A DNA stretch of 8,105 nucleotides from Actinomycetes bacterium (GTDB taxonomy: Bacteria; Actinomycetota; Actinomycetes; Actinomycetales; Demequinaceae), in assembly GCA_023411615.1 (NCBI GenBank), contig JAEYOR010000062.1, positions 1 to 8,105 on the forward strand, given 5' to 3'. Below are positions 1 to 5,535 of this stretch, piece after piece. Position 1 is the first letter of the stretch; every line of letters starts with the position of its first letter. The position numbers were made by a program, and so were the translations under genes. The notes under the pieces are model-generated. The model was given only the letters and a program-made list of their open reading frames with translations. It did not search any database and was not told where the DNA came from.

Positions 1-972
1 CCGGGCAAGGCGCGGACGGAACCACGCGACAGGATCAAAGGGACTGAGCAATGTGACGGCGGTAGCGCGGCCAGGGTCGGCAGCGGCGCGGTGCCATGGC
101 GCGTCACCGCTTGCCTCGCCCACGGCAAGTAAGGCGGAATCCTCCCAGCCCTCGACATCGACCCACTCCGCAAGGCCGCGCTCCACGGCCGACGCTGCCC
201 ACACCTCACGTGCGGCCGCGCCGGTACCGGCGGGGGAGACGAGGCGGAAATGATCGGCAAGGTCCCGCGTAGTGCCAATGCCGCAAGCGGCAAGTGCACG
301 GTCGAACAGCTGTTGCTGAGCGTCGGCCGCAGGGAGCCCCCACGCCCCCGCGGATGCGCGCGGCACGCCCCACGCCCTCTCGGTCGAGTCATAGGTGCGG
401 GCAAAGTGTGCGCCCCGCGACGCGGCGACCTCGCCGGTGATGAAGAGCAGCTCGAGAGCATCTTTCACGTGGGACCGATCCCACCAGGTGCCTCTCACGC
501 CTTCCCGAGGCGCCAAATGTTCAAGGTCACGTGCCACCACCGGCCCCTCCGCCTCGACTCGGCCAAGCACCTCGTCAATGAGGCCGGGCCGTTCGGCGTC
601 AAGGCGCTCGCGAGTGCGCGCCTTCCAATTGCTTGCCCCCACCATGCGGTGATGCATCGCGGGCAAGAGGCTGAGCGGCATCACGCTCGCCTCGTGACCC
701 CAGTGCTCAAAGGCGTGAACAGAGTGGCCCTGTGCGTGGCCCCACAAGGCCTCGTCGGCGTCGGCAAGGGGGTAACCGCCCAGGCGTGAGTAGAGCGGTA
801 CGTAATGTGCGCGTGCGAGCACATTGACGGTGTCGAGCTGGAGGACGCCCTGAGATTCAAGGTAGTTCGCGATGTGTGGCCCACGCACTCGCCTGGCTGG
901 CCGCGACCGGGCGAGGCCCTGGGCGTTGAGGAATATCCGCCGGGCCTCGGCCGCGCTGAGCGAGGTGGTCAC
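1..972 (-). CDS. YcaQ/AlkX-like winged-helix DNA glycosylase (HTH_42 family), 3' end missing
   Basis: This reading frame is open from a GTG at 972 to the left edge, giving 324 residues; about 60-90 C-terminal residues should lie outside the window (family about 400 aa). Family members remove alkylated bases and unhook DNA interstrand crosslinks using tandem winged-helix domains. Seen directly: an N-terminal segment with AAEARR and LNAQGL; the motif QLDTVNVLARAHYVPLYSR with Q45-x-D47, matching the QxD catalytic motif of the YcaQ branch (the azinomycin-resistance branch has QxQ); and LSPFDPVAWFRPR at residues 309-321, a family hallmark near the C-terminus. GTG at 972 is preferred because a TACAGT -10-like box lies 7 nt upstream, which would make the mRNA leaderless; an in-frame GTG at 981 is the alternative, and neither has a good ribosome-binding site. 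The gene is divergent from the tRNAs. The family is fairly certain; the exact substrate is inferred. Confidence 0.85.
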   Translation of the reverse strand, partial: MTTSLSAAEARRIFLNAQGLARSRPARRVRGPHIANYLESQGVLQLDTVNVLARAHYVPLYSRLGGYPLADADEALWGHAQGHSVHAFEHWGHEASVMPLSLLPAMHHRMVGASNWKARTRERLDAERPGLIDEVLGRVEAEGPVVARDLEHLAPREGVRGTWWDRSHVKDALELLFITGEVAASRGAHFARTYDSTERAWGVPRASAGAWGLPAADAQQQLFDRALAACGIGTTRDLADHFRLVSPAGTGAAAREVWAASAVERGLAEWVDVEGWEDSALLAVGEASGDAPWHRAAADPGRATAVTLLSPFDPVAWFRPRLAR

Positions 973-979
973 GCGCGTC

Positions 980-985
980 ACTGTA
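980..985 (-). promoter_or_regulatory. Candidate -10 box (TACAGT) for a leaderless glycosylase transcript
   Basis: On the minus strand TACAGT fits the actinobacterial TANNNT -10 pattern. It is followed by 7 nt and then the GTG at 972, so transcription would begin at the start codon. No convincing -35 element is visible. Confidence 0.35.
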
Positions 986-1059
986 GTGCTACGGTGCGAC
1001 ACGTCGCGGGCCGGTCCGCACGGCATCGGCCCGATTTCGTTTCGGCGGCCCGGGCCGTG

Positions 1060-1065
1060 TACGCT
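1060..1065 (+). promoter_or_regulatory. Candidate -10 box (TACGCT) for the tRNA-Thr gene
   Basis: TACGCT fits TANNNT and ends 10 nt before the first base of tRNA-Thr, a normal distance for a stable-RNA promoter with a very short leader. The -35 region around 1036-1042 (TTCGTTT) is only a weak match. No comparable box is seen between the two tRNAs, so tRNA-Met may be transcribed from here as well. Confidence 0.4.
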
Positions 1066-1075
1066 AGTCCGGCTT

Positions 1076-1148
1076 GCCCCGGTAGCTCAGTCGGCAGAGC
1101 GTTTCCATGGTAAGGAAAAGGTCCAGGGTTCGATTCCCTGCCGGGGCT
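1076..1148 (+). tRNA. tRNA-Thr (anticodon GGT)
   Basis: A complete cloverleaf is readable: acceptor stem GCCCCGG (1076-1082) with CCGGGGC (1141-1147); D stem GCTC/GAGC; anticodon stem TTTCC/GGAAA with loop ATGGTAA, giving anticodon GGT at 1109-1111; 5-nt variable loop; T stem CAGGG/CCCTG with loop TTCGATT; discriminator T1148. GGT reads ACC, a preferred threonine codon in GC-rich genomes. The 3' CCA is not encoded. All stems pair perfectly, so the gene appears intact. Confidence 0.96.
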
Positions 1149-1199
1149 CAGAGTGATGACGTGTCGTCTCGTCTGTGGCGACTGCGTTTTCACCCTTGC

Positions 1200-1273
1200 G
1201 GCGGGGTAGCTCAGGTGGTTAGAGCACACGACTCATAATCGTGGGGTCGCGGGTTCGAGTCCCGCCCTCGCTA
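1200..1273 (+). tRNA. tRNA-Met (anticodon CAT), elongator type
   Basis: The cloverleaf has acceptor GGCGGGG (1200-1206) with CCTCGCT (1266-1272, two G-U pairs), D arm GCTC..GAGC, anticodon stem CACGA/TCGTG with loop CTCATAA (CAT at 1234-1236), T stem GCGGG/CCCGC with loop TTCGAGT, and discriminator A1273. The anticodon stem lacks the three G-C pairs of initiator tRNA, and the D arm differs from the initiator form, so this is the elongator. CAT could in principle be a lysidine-modified Ile tRNA, but the overall sequence matches actinobacterial tRNA-Met. CCA is not encoded. It lies 51 nt after tRNA-Thr and 67 nt before rpmG. Confidence 0.95.
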
Positions 1274-1340
1274 CGGAATTCCATCAATACCGGTGGGTTT
1301 CGCGCGCGCGAGCGCTGACAACAAGGCAGGGAGTACCGCT

Positions 1341-1505
1341 ATGGCCAAGAACGACATTCGTCCCAAGATCACGCTCGCGTGCACCGAGTGCAAGGACCGC
1401 AACTACATCACGCGCAAGAACCGTCGCAACAACCCTGACCGCGTGGAGCTCAGCAAGTTCTGCCGCAAGTGCGGCAAGCACACCCCGCACCGCGAGACTC
1501 GTTAA
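1341..1505 (+). CDS. rpmG: 50S ribosomal protein L33, zinc-binding (C+) form
   Basis: This 54-residue basic protein begins MAKNDIRPKITLACTEC and is a component of the large ribosomal subunit. Two CxxC pairs (C14/C17 and C41/C44) form the zinc ribbon that defines the C+ form of L33; many actinobacteria also carry a cysteine-free paralog used under zinc limitation. The ATG at 1341 is chosen over an upstream in-frame GTG because AGGGAG (1328-1333) lies 7 nt before it and the protein then begins as the family does. Its place between tRNA-Met and the HadA-like gene is the conserved actinobacterial arrangement. No separate promoter is evident, so it may be co-transcribed with tRNA-Met. A strong hairpin follows 14 nt after the stop. 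Confidence 0.97.
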   Translation: MAKNDIRPKITLACTECKDRNYITRKNRRNNPDRVELSKFCRKCGKHTPHRETR

Positions 1506-1519
1506 GTAGACTCTTTATT

Positions 1520-1554
1520 CAACGCCCGCCCGGCCCGTGCCGCGGCGGGCGTTG
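1520..1554 (+). terminator. Strong GC hairpin after rpmG, probable terminator without a U-tract
   Basis: CAACGCCCGCC (1520-1530) pairs perfectly over 11 bp with GGCGGGCGTTG (1544-1554). The loop can add a 4-bp stem (CGGC/GCCG, tetraloop CCGT) with one bulged C at 1543. No T-run follows, as is common for actinobacterial terminators. The hadA promoter candidate begins 34 nt later, consistent with separation of the rpmG and hadAB transcripts. Confidence 0.75.
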
Positions 1555-1587
1555 GCATGTCCGGCCCGAGACTGGTGTCCGTTTCGA

Positions 1588-1593
1588 TAGGGT
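1588..1593 (+). promoter_or_regulatory. Candidate -10 box (TAGGGT) for a leaderless hadAB transcript
   Basis: TAGGGT fits TANNNT and is followed by exactly 6 nt before the GTG start of hadA, so the transcript would begin at or next to the start codon. No proper ribosome-binding site precedes that GTG, which agrees with a leaderless mRNA. The -35 region is not recognisable. Confidence 0.5.
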
Positions 1594-1599
1594 TGGGGT

Positions 1600-2049
1600 G
1601 TGCCAGTAAACGTGGAGACTCAAGGCCGCACGTACGGTCCATTCGAGGCGTACGAGGTGACGCGGATCAAGATTCGCGAGTTCGCTGACGCCGTCGATGC
1701 TCGTTCGGGAGCGCACTTCTACCCGGAGATCGCGGCAGCTGAGGGGTACAGCGATGTGGTGGCGCCCACGACGTTCGCGGCGCTCATCGCCCAGCAGGCC
1801 GAGTTCCACGTCGTCACTGACCCTGAGGTGGGCGTCGACTTCTCCAAGGTGGTCCACGCCGATGAGCGCTTCACCCACCACCGTCCGCTCGTTGCGGGCG
1901 ACGTGGTGACGACCACCGTGACAATCGAAACCATCACTCAACGCGCAGGCATCTCGATGGTGACCACGCGCGCGGAGATCGTGGATGAGGACGGCGCACC
2001 CGTTGCCACCGTCTTGTCTACGCTGGCCGTGAGGGAAGGGGAGCAGTGA
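1600..2049 (+). CDS. hadA: HadA-like (3R)-hydroxyacyl-ACP dehydratase subunit, MaoC N-terminal domain (FAS1_DH-type)
   Basis: This 149-residue single hot-dog-fold protein belongs to the MaoC dehydratase N-terminal family. In mycobacteria HadA pairs with HadB; HadB supplies the catalytic residues and HadA shapes the acyl-chain channel, dehydrating 3-hydroxyacyl-ACP in type II fatty-acid elongation. Seen: a positively charged start, PEIAAAEGY at 42-50 where the partner carries the D-x4-H hydratase motif (no such pair here), VVAPTTFAALI at 53-63, and HADERFTHHRPLVAGDVV at 86-103, typical of the family. The GTG at 1600 gives the expected length and has a -10-like box 6 nt upstream. Its stop overlaps the start of hadB by 4 nt, so the subunits are translationally coupled. 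In an organism without mycolic acids the role would be in general fatty-acid synthesis; that is inferred. Confidence 0.9.
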   Translation: MPVNVETQGRTYGPFEAYEVTRIKIREFADAVDARSGAHFYPEIAAAEGYSDVVAPTTFAALIAQQAEFHVVTDPEVGVDFSKVVHADERFTHHRPLVAGDVVTTTVTIETITQRAGISMVTTRAEIVDEDGAPVATVLSTLAVREGEQ

Positions 2050-2477
2050 GCGACGAGACTCTGCCCACGTTCGCTGCGCTCAACGTCGGCGATGAGGTAG
2101 CGAGCCGTGAGGTGACGCTGACCCGTGACAACTTGGTCCGCTACGCCGGAGCGTCGGGCGATTTCAACCCAATCCACTACAACGACGCCTTTGCGGAGTC
2201 CGTTGGCCTGCCCGGCGTCATCGCGCATGGCATGTTGACGATGGGCCTCGGTGCGTCTGTTGTTGAGGAGTGGTCCGGTGCCGGCAACGTTGTCGACTAT
2301 CAGGCTCGCTTCACGCGTCCCATCCCGGTCCCGGCCCTCGGTGAGGCTACGGTGACAATCGAGGCCGTGGTTGGTGCACTTGATCACGACCTCAAGCGTG
2401 CGCGCATCGATGTCTCCGTGACCTTCGATGGCGCAAAGGTGCTCGGCAAAGCCCAGGCGATCGTCGACTGCGCGTAG
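2046..2477 (+). CDS. hadB: HadB-like (3R)-hydroxyacyl-ACP dehydratase catalytic subunit, MaoC/hydratase 2 domain
   Basis: This 143-residue hot-dog protein contains the hydratase 2 motif GDFNPIHYND, with D39 and H44 as the expected catalytic pair, followed by GVIAHGMLTMG (57-67), the characteristic second half of the active-site region. It should be the catalytic partner of HadA, dehydrating (3R)-3-hydroxyacyl-ACP to the trans-2-enoyl form in the cytoplasm. The GTG start at 2046 overlaps the hadA stop as GTGA, and AAGGGGAG (2036-2043) sits immediately upstream as a strong ribosome-binding site, supporting coupled translation and one-to-one subunit production. No hadC follows, unlike in mycobacteria. 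The family and active site are clear; assignment to a specific pathway rests on neighbourhood. Confidence 0.92.
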   Translation: MSDETLPTFAALNVGDEVASREVTLTRDNLVRYAGASGDFNPIHYNDAFAESVGLPGVIAHGMLTMGLGASVVEEWSGAGNVVDYQARFTRPIPVPALGEATVTIEAVVGALDHDLKRARIDVSVTFDGAKVLGKAQAIVDCA

Positions 2478-2507
2478 TTTCTCGACGTTCCACAAGCAGC
2501 GGCGCGC

Positions 2508-2556
2508 TCTGAGCGTGCCAATAGGGGACTTTTGTCCGAACCCTCAGACGGTTTTT
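2508..2556 (+). terminator. Weak hairpin with T5 tract after hadB, possible terminator
   Basis: In the 191-nt gap between hadB and the permease, TCTGAG (2508-2513) can pair with CTCAGA (2543-2548). This encloses a small GGAC-TTTT-GTCC hairpin (2526-2537) and is followed by TTTTT at 2552-2556. The stems are short and the internal loops large, so this is a tentative call. The rest of the gap presumably holds the permease promoter, but I see no confident -10/-35 pair and no known purine riboswitch. Confidence 0.25.
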
Positions 2557-2652
2557 GTGGGATAGCGACAAGCCGCGGGCGTGAGGTTTGACGCCAAGAA
2601 GTGGCCACAGCGGCCCAGTCACTGCCACGATGCTTCCTATGGCAGGTGCAAC

Positions 2653-2661
2653 AAAGGAGAG
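2653..2661 (+). promoter_or_regulatory. Ribosome-binding site that fixes the permease start (AAAGGAGAG)
   Basis: AAAGGAGAG is a near-consensus Shine-Dalgarno sequence with 7 nt between it and the TTG at 2669. The in-frame ATG codons at 2630 and 2639 lie upstream of it and have no such site, so it points to TTG initiation. Confidence 0.75.
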
Positions 2662-2668
2662 CACGGGC

Positions 2669-4105
2669 TTGAAAGCAAAGCTCGATGCCTATTTCTCGAT
2701 CTCTGGCAGGGGATCGTCGTTCGGTCAGGAAGTCCGTGGTGGACTGACGACCTTCCTCACGATGGTCTACATCGTGGTTCTCAACCCCATCATCCTTGCG
2801 GGCGTTCCTGACAACACGGGCACGTATCTGGGCGGCGGCACGGAGGCAGGCAGCGGCTTCGTTGCCATCGCAACCGCCACCGCACTCATCGCGGGCTTGA
2901 TGACGATTTTCATGGGTGCCTGGGCGCGCTTCCCGCTCGCCGTGGCTGCTGGCCTTGGCCTCAACTCGTTTGTCGCTTACGGCCTCGTTGGCTCCGGCAT
3001 GCTCACGTGGAAGCAGGCCATGGGACTCATCGTCCTCGAGGGTGCGCTTGTGCTGATCTTGGTGCTCACCAAGCTCCGCCTCAAGTTCCTTCAGGCGATC
3101 CCGAAAGCGCTCAAGCAGGCGATCGCCGCTGGTATCGGTCTGTTCCTCGCCTTCATCGCGTTCTGGGACGCAAAGGTTGTCCGTGACCCGGGCGCCGACT
3201 TCGATCCGACGCCGTCCGAGTTCGGCGTGGGCGGTTACGTCGTCTCGTGGACCGTCGTCGTGTTCTTTGTGGGCCTGCTCCTCGCCGCCATTCTCATGGT
3301 GCGCAAGGTCAAGGGTGCGCTGCTCATCTCGATCGTCGGTGCCACGGTGCTCGGCTTTCTCATTGAGTGGGCGCGGCCGCAGCAGTGGGGCCTCAACGTC
3401 CCCACCTTCGATGGCCTTGAGTTCAACTCGCTTGACTTTGCCACGGTGTTCAAGGTGGACCTCTTTGGCGCCTTCTCCGAGGGTGCAGGCGTTGGCTTCA
3501 TCTCCGCGCTCATGCTCGTCTTCTCGCTTCTCGTTGTCGACTTCTTCGACACGATGGGCACGATGACCGCAGTCGGTGACGAGGCTGGCCTGCTAGACGA
3601 CGAGGGCATCCCCGAGAACTCGCAGGAGATCCTCATCGTCGACTCGATCTCGGCCATGGCCGGTGGTCTCGGTGGCGTCTCGTCCAACACGGCGTACATC
3701 GAGTCCGCCTCGGGTGTGGGTGACGGTGCGCGCACGGGTCTCGCCTCAGTGGTGACCGGCCTTGCGTTCCTCGTCACGATGTTCGTCACGCCCATCGCGC
3801 AGGTGATTCCGTATGAGGCCGCCACGCCGGTGCTCGTCATCGTGGGTCTCATGATGCTCGCTGGCGCGATTGGCATCGACTGGAAGGACTACCGCATTGC
3901 GGTACCCGCCTTCCTCACGATCGTCATCATGCCGTTCGGCTACTCGATTGCCGCCGGTATCGGTGTGGGTGCGATCGCCTACGTGGTGATCAACGCCGTC
4001 ACCGGCAAGCTCAAGGACATCAAACCGCTCATGTGGGTCACCGCTGGCGCGTTCTTGATCTACTTCATGATTCCCGCCCTCAAGGCGTGGTTCAACATCA
4101 GCTGA
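2669..4105 (+). CDS. NCS2 family nucleobase permease (AzgA/PbuG-like, probably hypoxanthine, guanine or adenine)
   Basis: This 478-residue polytopic membrane protein belongs to the AzgA-type NCS2 permeases, which import purine bases by cation symport. Family landmarks: EVRGGLTTFLTMVYIVVLNP at 21-40; AAGLGLNSFVAYGLVGSG at 93-110; DFFDTMGTMTAVG at 291-303; and GVSSNTAYIESASGVGDGAR at 336-355 followed by TGL, the substrate-site loop. Long hydrophobic stretches fit the 12-14 membrane segments of the fold. TTG at 2669 is chosen because of the strong ribosome-binding site just before it and because the protein then starts MKAKLDAYFSISGRGSS, as relatives do; ATG at 2630 or 2639 would add a polar tail. 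It stands alone on its strand, after hadB and converging with the LacI-type gene. The exact substrate cannot be read from sequence, and no purine-specific regulatory site is seen. Confidence 0.93.
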   Translation: MKAKLDAYFSISGRGSSFGQEVRGGLTTFLTMVYIVVLNPIILAGVPDNTGTYLGGGTEAGSGFVAIATATALIAGLMTIFMGAWARFPLAVAAGLGLNSFVAYGLVGSGMLTWKQAMGLIVLEGALVLILVLTKLRLKFLQAIPKALKQAIAAGIGLFLAFIAFWDAKVVRDPGADFDPTPSEFGVGGYVVSWTVVVFFVGLLLAAILMVRKVKGALLISIVGATVLGFLIEWARPQQWGLNVPTFDGLEFNSLDFATVFKVDLFGAFSEGAGVGFISALMLVFSLLVVDFFDTMGTMTAVGDEAGLLDDEGIPENSQEILIVDSISAMAGGLGGVSSNTAYIESASGVGDGARTGLASVVTGLAFLVTMFVTPIAQVIPYEAATPVLVIVGLMMLAGAIGIDWKDYRIAVPAFLTIVIMPFGYSIAAGIGVGAIAYVVINAVTGKLKDIKPLMWVTAGAFLIYFMIPALKAWFNIS

Positions 4106-4121
4106 TTCACTCAACCGCTCA

Positions 4122-4157
4122 AGCGGGCGTCGTCCGGGAAGCCGGGTGGCGCCCGCT
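4122..4157 (+). terminator. Hairpin after the permease, probable terminator
   Basis: AGCGGGCG (4122-4129) pairs over 8 bp with CGCCCGCT (4150-4157); the loop holds a further CCGG-GAAG-CCGG stem (4134-4145). It begins 16 nt after the permease stop. Only TTT within CATTTCT follows, so it is GC-rich with almost no U-tract. Confidence 0.65.
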
Positions 4158-4190
4158 CGGCATTTCTGGGGGCGTCGTGCCCCGCCCCGG

Positions 4191-4250
4191 CCCAGCGTCG
4201 GCCCCTCGAAGGTCGGCCGTCCCAGCGCCGGCCGCCCCAGCGTCGGCCGC
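4191..4250 (+). repeat. Degenerate tandem repeat, 4 x 15 bp
   Basis: Four consecutive 15-bp units are readable: CCCAGCGTCGGCCCC, TCGAAGGTCGGCCGT, CCCAGCGCCGGCCGC and CCCAGCGTCGGCCGC. Units 3 and 4 differ at one base, unit 1 differs from unit 4 at one base, and unit 2 is divergent but keeps GTCGGCC. It sits in the spacer between convergent genes, after the permease hairpin. An open frame across it gives only Pro/Ala/Ser-rich sequence, so it is not considered coding. Confidence 0.7.
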
Positions 4251-4261
4251 CCCGGAAGTTG

Positions 4262-4403
4262 CGAACCGCTGACGCCCCTTCCCTGATGTTACGAACCGCT
4301 CGTCGGCCCGACGCGCCGCCCACCGGAGTGCTTACGCCTCACCTCCCGGCGTGTTGCGGAGGTGAGCGGTTCGGAACGTGTGGGGGCGAGGGTCAGCGGT
4401 TCG
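4262..4403. repeat. Nested inverted repeats: two-part CGAACCGCT module in opposite orientations
   Basis: CGAACCGCTGAC (4262-4273) is the exact reverse complement of 4392-4403, and CGAACCGCTC (4292-4301) is the exact reverse complement of 4364-4373. Within each arm the two copies begin 30 nt apart, so the element is a roughly 40-nt two-box module present once on each strand, with the lacI-side hairpin between them. The bases between boxes are only partly conserved. It lies between the ends of two convergent genes. Possibilities are a dispersed intergenic repeat, a bidirectional terminator part, or a protein-binding array; function is unknown. Confidence 0.7.
4338..4366 (-). terminator. Hairpin downstream of the LacI-type gene, candidate terminator
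   Basis: CTCACCTCC (4338-4346) pairs perfectly over 9 bp with GGAGGTGAG (4358-4366) around an 11-nt loop. On the minus strand it lies 42 nt past the regulator's stop codon. No T-run follows in either direction. It overlaps the inner repeat box at 4364-4373, so the pairing may be part of that element. Confidence 0.5.
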
Positions 4404-4407
4404 GAGC

Positions 4408-5460
4408 CTAGGCGGCGGGGCCGGTGGTGGTGCCGATGCGCATCTCGAGCGGCAACGTGAGGACCGGCGCCGGGCCGCCGTCGAGGAGATCGCGCACCGC
4501 TTGAGCGATGAGGTGACCCTTGGCCGGCCCGTCCTGGAGGACGGTCGTCAGCTGCATCGGCTCGAGCCACGCGAGGTCGATCCCGTCGAAGCCGGTGATA
4601 GCGATGTCCTCCGGGACCCGCAAGCCGCGCTCGCGGGCCGCGAGCAATGCACCGGCGGCAAGGAGATCTGACTGGCACACAAGCGCAGTAGGCGCGGACT
4701 CGTGCGCGAGCGCAAGGTGCCCCGCATTGATGCCCTCTTGGAGAGCCGATGTCCGCGATTCGACGATGACGCACGGCTCGATGCCGGCCTCGGCAAAGGC
4801 TTTGAGACGGTGTTTGGTGGGGGTCCATGACGTCCCGCTCAGCATGTCGTCGGTGACCACGGCGGTCTCGCGGTCCGAATTGCGCGGCAAGGTGATGGTG
4901 CCGATGCGCTCGTGACCCAGGGACCGGAGGTGCTCGATCAGTTCGCGCGTTGCAGACGTGTCGTCAATGGTGATGGAGGCAGCGCCGGGCGCCACGCCTT
5001 CGACAATCGCTACCGGGACACCGCGTCGCGCGAGGATCTCGAGCGCGGGCTCGTCGTGATCGCGCACGCGCATGACAACGGCGGCGTCCATCGGGGCAGT
5101 GTCGAGCAGGGTGGGCTCGGTGGGCTCGGGAGGGGGCGATGGCAGCCACAGCACGCCAAGACCCATCTCGCCGAGATCGCCAATCAATGCGTCGAGCACG
5201 CCAAGCGTGAAGGGGTCGCGCAGCGCCAGCTGGAGGCGGTCGTGGACGACGAGGCCGACGATGTGGGTGCGGCCGGAGCGCAGTGCTCGCGCTTGCGGTG
5301 ACGGGCCCGCGTAACCCAGTTCCTCCGCCGCGCGCTCGACTCGCGCCTTCATGTCGGGAGAGATGGGGCCTGCGCCTGAGTACGTGAGGGAAACCGTGGA
5401 AACGGACACGCCAGCACGAGAGGCGACGTCGGCCATCGTGGGCCGCCGACCTGCGCTCAT
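4408..5460 (-). CDS. LacI/GalR family transcriptional regulator
   Basis: This 350-residue protein has the usual LacI-family length and layout. The helix-turn-helix is at about 7-29 (PTMADVASRAGVSVSTVSLT), followed by the hinge helix ARALRSGRT (57-65), whose L60 matches the leucine that wedges into the centre of the operator, and a periplasmic-binding-protein-like effector domain from about 66. That domain includes LGHERIG (181-187), QSDLLAAGAL (263-272) and VPEDIAITGFDGID (282-295). It should bind DNA as a dimer or tetramer and respond to a sugar or related small molecule. ATG at 5460 is chosen over upstream in-frame starts (to 5601) because it gives the standard N-terminus and GGGGAG lies 6 nt upstream. 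It is divergent from the MFS gene across a perfect palindrome, so that transporter is its likely target along with itself. The effector cannot be named. Confidence 0.95.
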   Translation of the reverse strand: MSAGRRPTMADVASRAGVSVSTVSLTYSGAGPISPDMKARVERAAEELGYAGPSPQARALRSGRTHIVGLVVHDRLQLALRDPFTLGVLDALIGDLGEMGLGVLWLPSPPPEPTEPTLLDTAPMDAAVVMRVRDHDEPALEILARRGVPVAIVEGVAPGAASITIDDTSATRELIEHLRSLGHERIGTITLPRNSDRETAVVTDDMLSGTSWTPTKHRLKAFAEAGIEPCVIVESRTSALQEGINAGHLALAHESAPTALVCQSDLLAAGALLAARERGLRVPEDIAITGFDGIDLAWLEPMQLTTVLQDGPAKGHLIAQAVRDLLDGGPAPVLTLPLEMRIGTTTGPAA

Positions 5461-5522
5461 CTGTGCTCCCCATTCCGGCCCCACCCGGGACGCCATCGGT
5501 GTGCGCTCAGCGTATCTGCCCC

Positions 5523-5528
5523 ATGATA
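5523..5528 (-). promoter_or_regulatory. Candidate -10 box (TATCAT) for the LacI-type gene
   Basis: On the minus strand TATCAT is a good -10 match. Seventeen nt upstream, TTCGAA (5551-5546) could serve as a poor -35 and lies inside the palindrome, so the regulator would block its own promoter. The leader to the ATG at 5460 would be about 55 nt. Confidence 0.4.
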
Positions 5529-5532
5529 CTCT
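5527..5532 (+). promoter_or_regulatory. Candidate -10 box (TACTCT) for the MFS transporter gene
   Basis: TACTCT preceded by TGA fits TANNNT. A transcript would start about 5539, inside the palindrome, the usual position for a repressor site that blocks initiation. The -35 region is weak. Confidence 0.35.
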
Positions 5533-5535
5533 CGC

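Noticed and set aside
250..789. 179-aa plus-strand open frame
   Set aside because: It is antisense to the glycosylase, whose minus-strand frame carries clear family motifs across the same region; the plus-strand product is low-complexity Arg/Pro/Ala sequence.
1301..1310. (CG)5 alternating run before rpmG, possible Z-DNA
   Set aside because: Short CG runs are expected in DNA this GC-rich, and nothing else marks the site.
1519..2495. Two long minus-strand open frames opposite hadA and hadB
   Set aside because: They are a by-product of GC-rich codon use on the other strand. The plus-strand proteins have conserved motifs, an overlap and a ribosome-binding site.
2478..2668. Possible purine riboswitch upstream of the permease
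   Set aside because: I find none of the conserved core of known purine riboswitches, only short weak stems.
3235..3876. 213-aa minus-strand frame inside the permease gene
   Set aside because: It lies wholly opposite the well-supported NCS2 gene and shows no recognisable domain.
4033..4272. Plus-strand frame spanning the permease end and the tandem repeat
   Set aside because: It overlaps the end of the permease gene in another frame, and its tail is only the translated 15-bp repeat (Pro/Ala/Ser).
4106..4407. Insertion-sequence remnant or CRISPR-like array
   Set aside because: There is no transposase fragment, no target-site duplication, and the repeats are either directly tandem without spacers or inverted, unlike a CRISPR array.
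4289..4828. Minus-strand frame with a repeated SEPLT peptide
   Set aside because: The peptide repeat is the CGAACCGCT boxes read by chance; most of the frame overlaps lacI out of frame.
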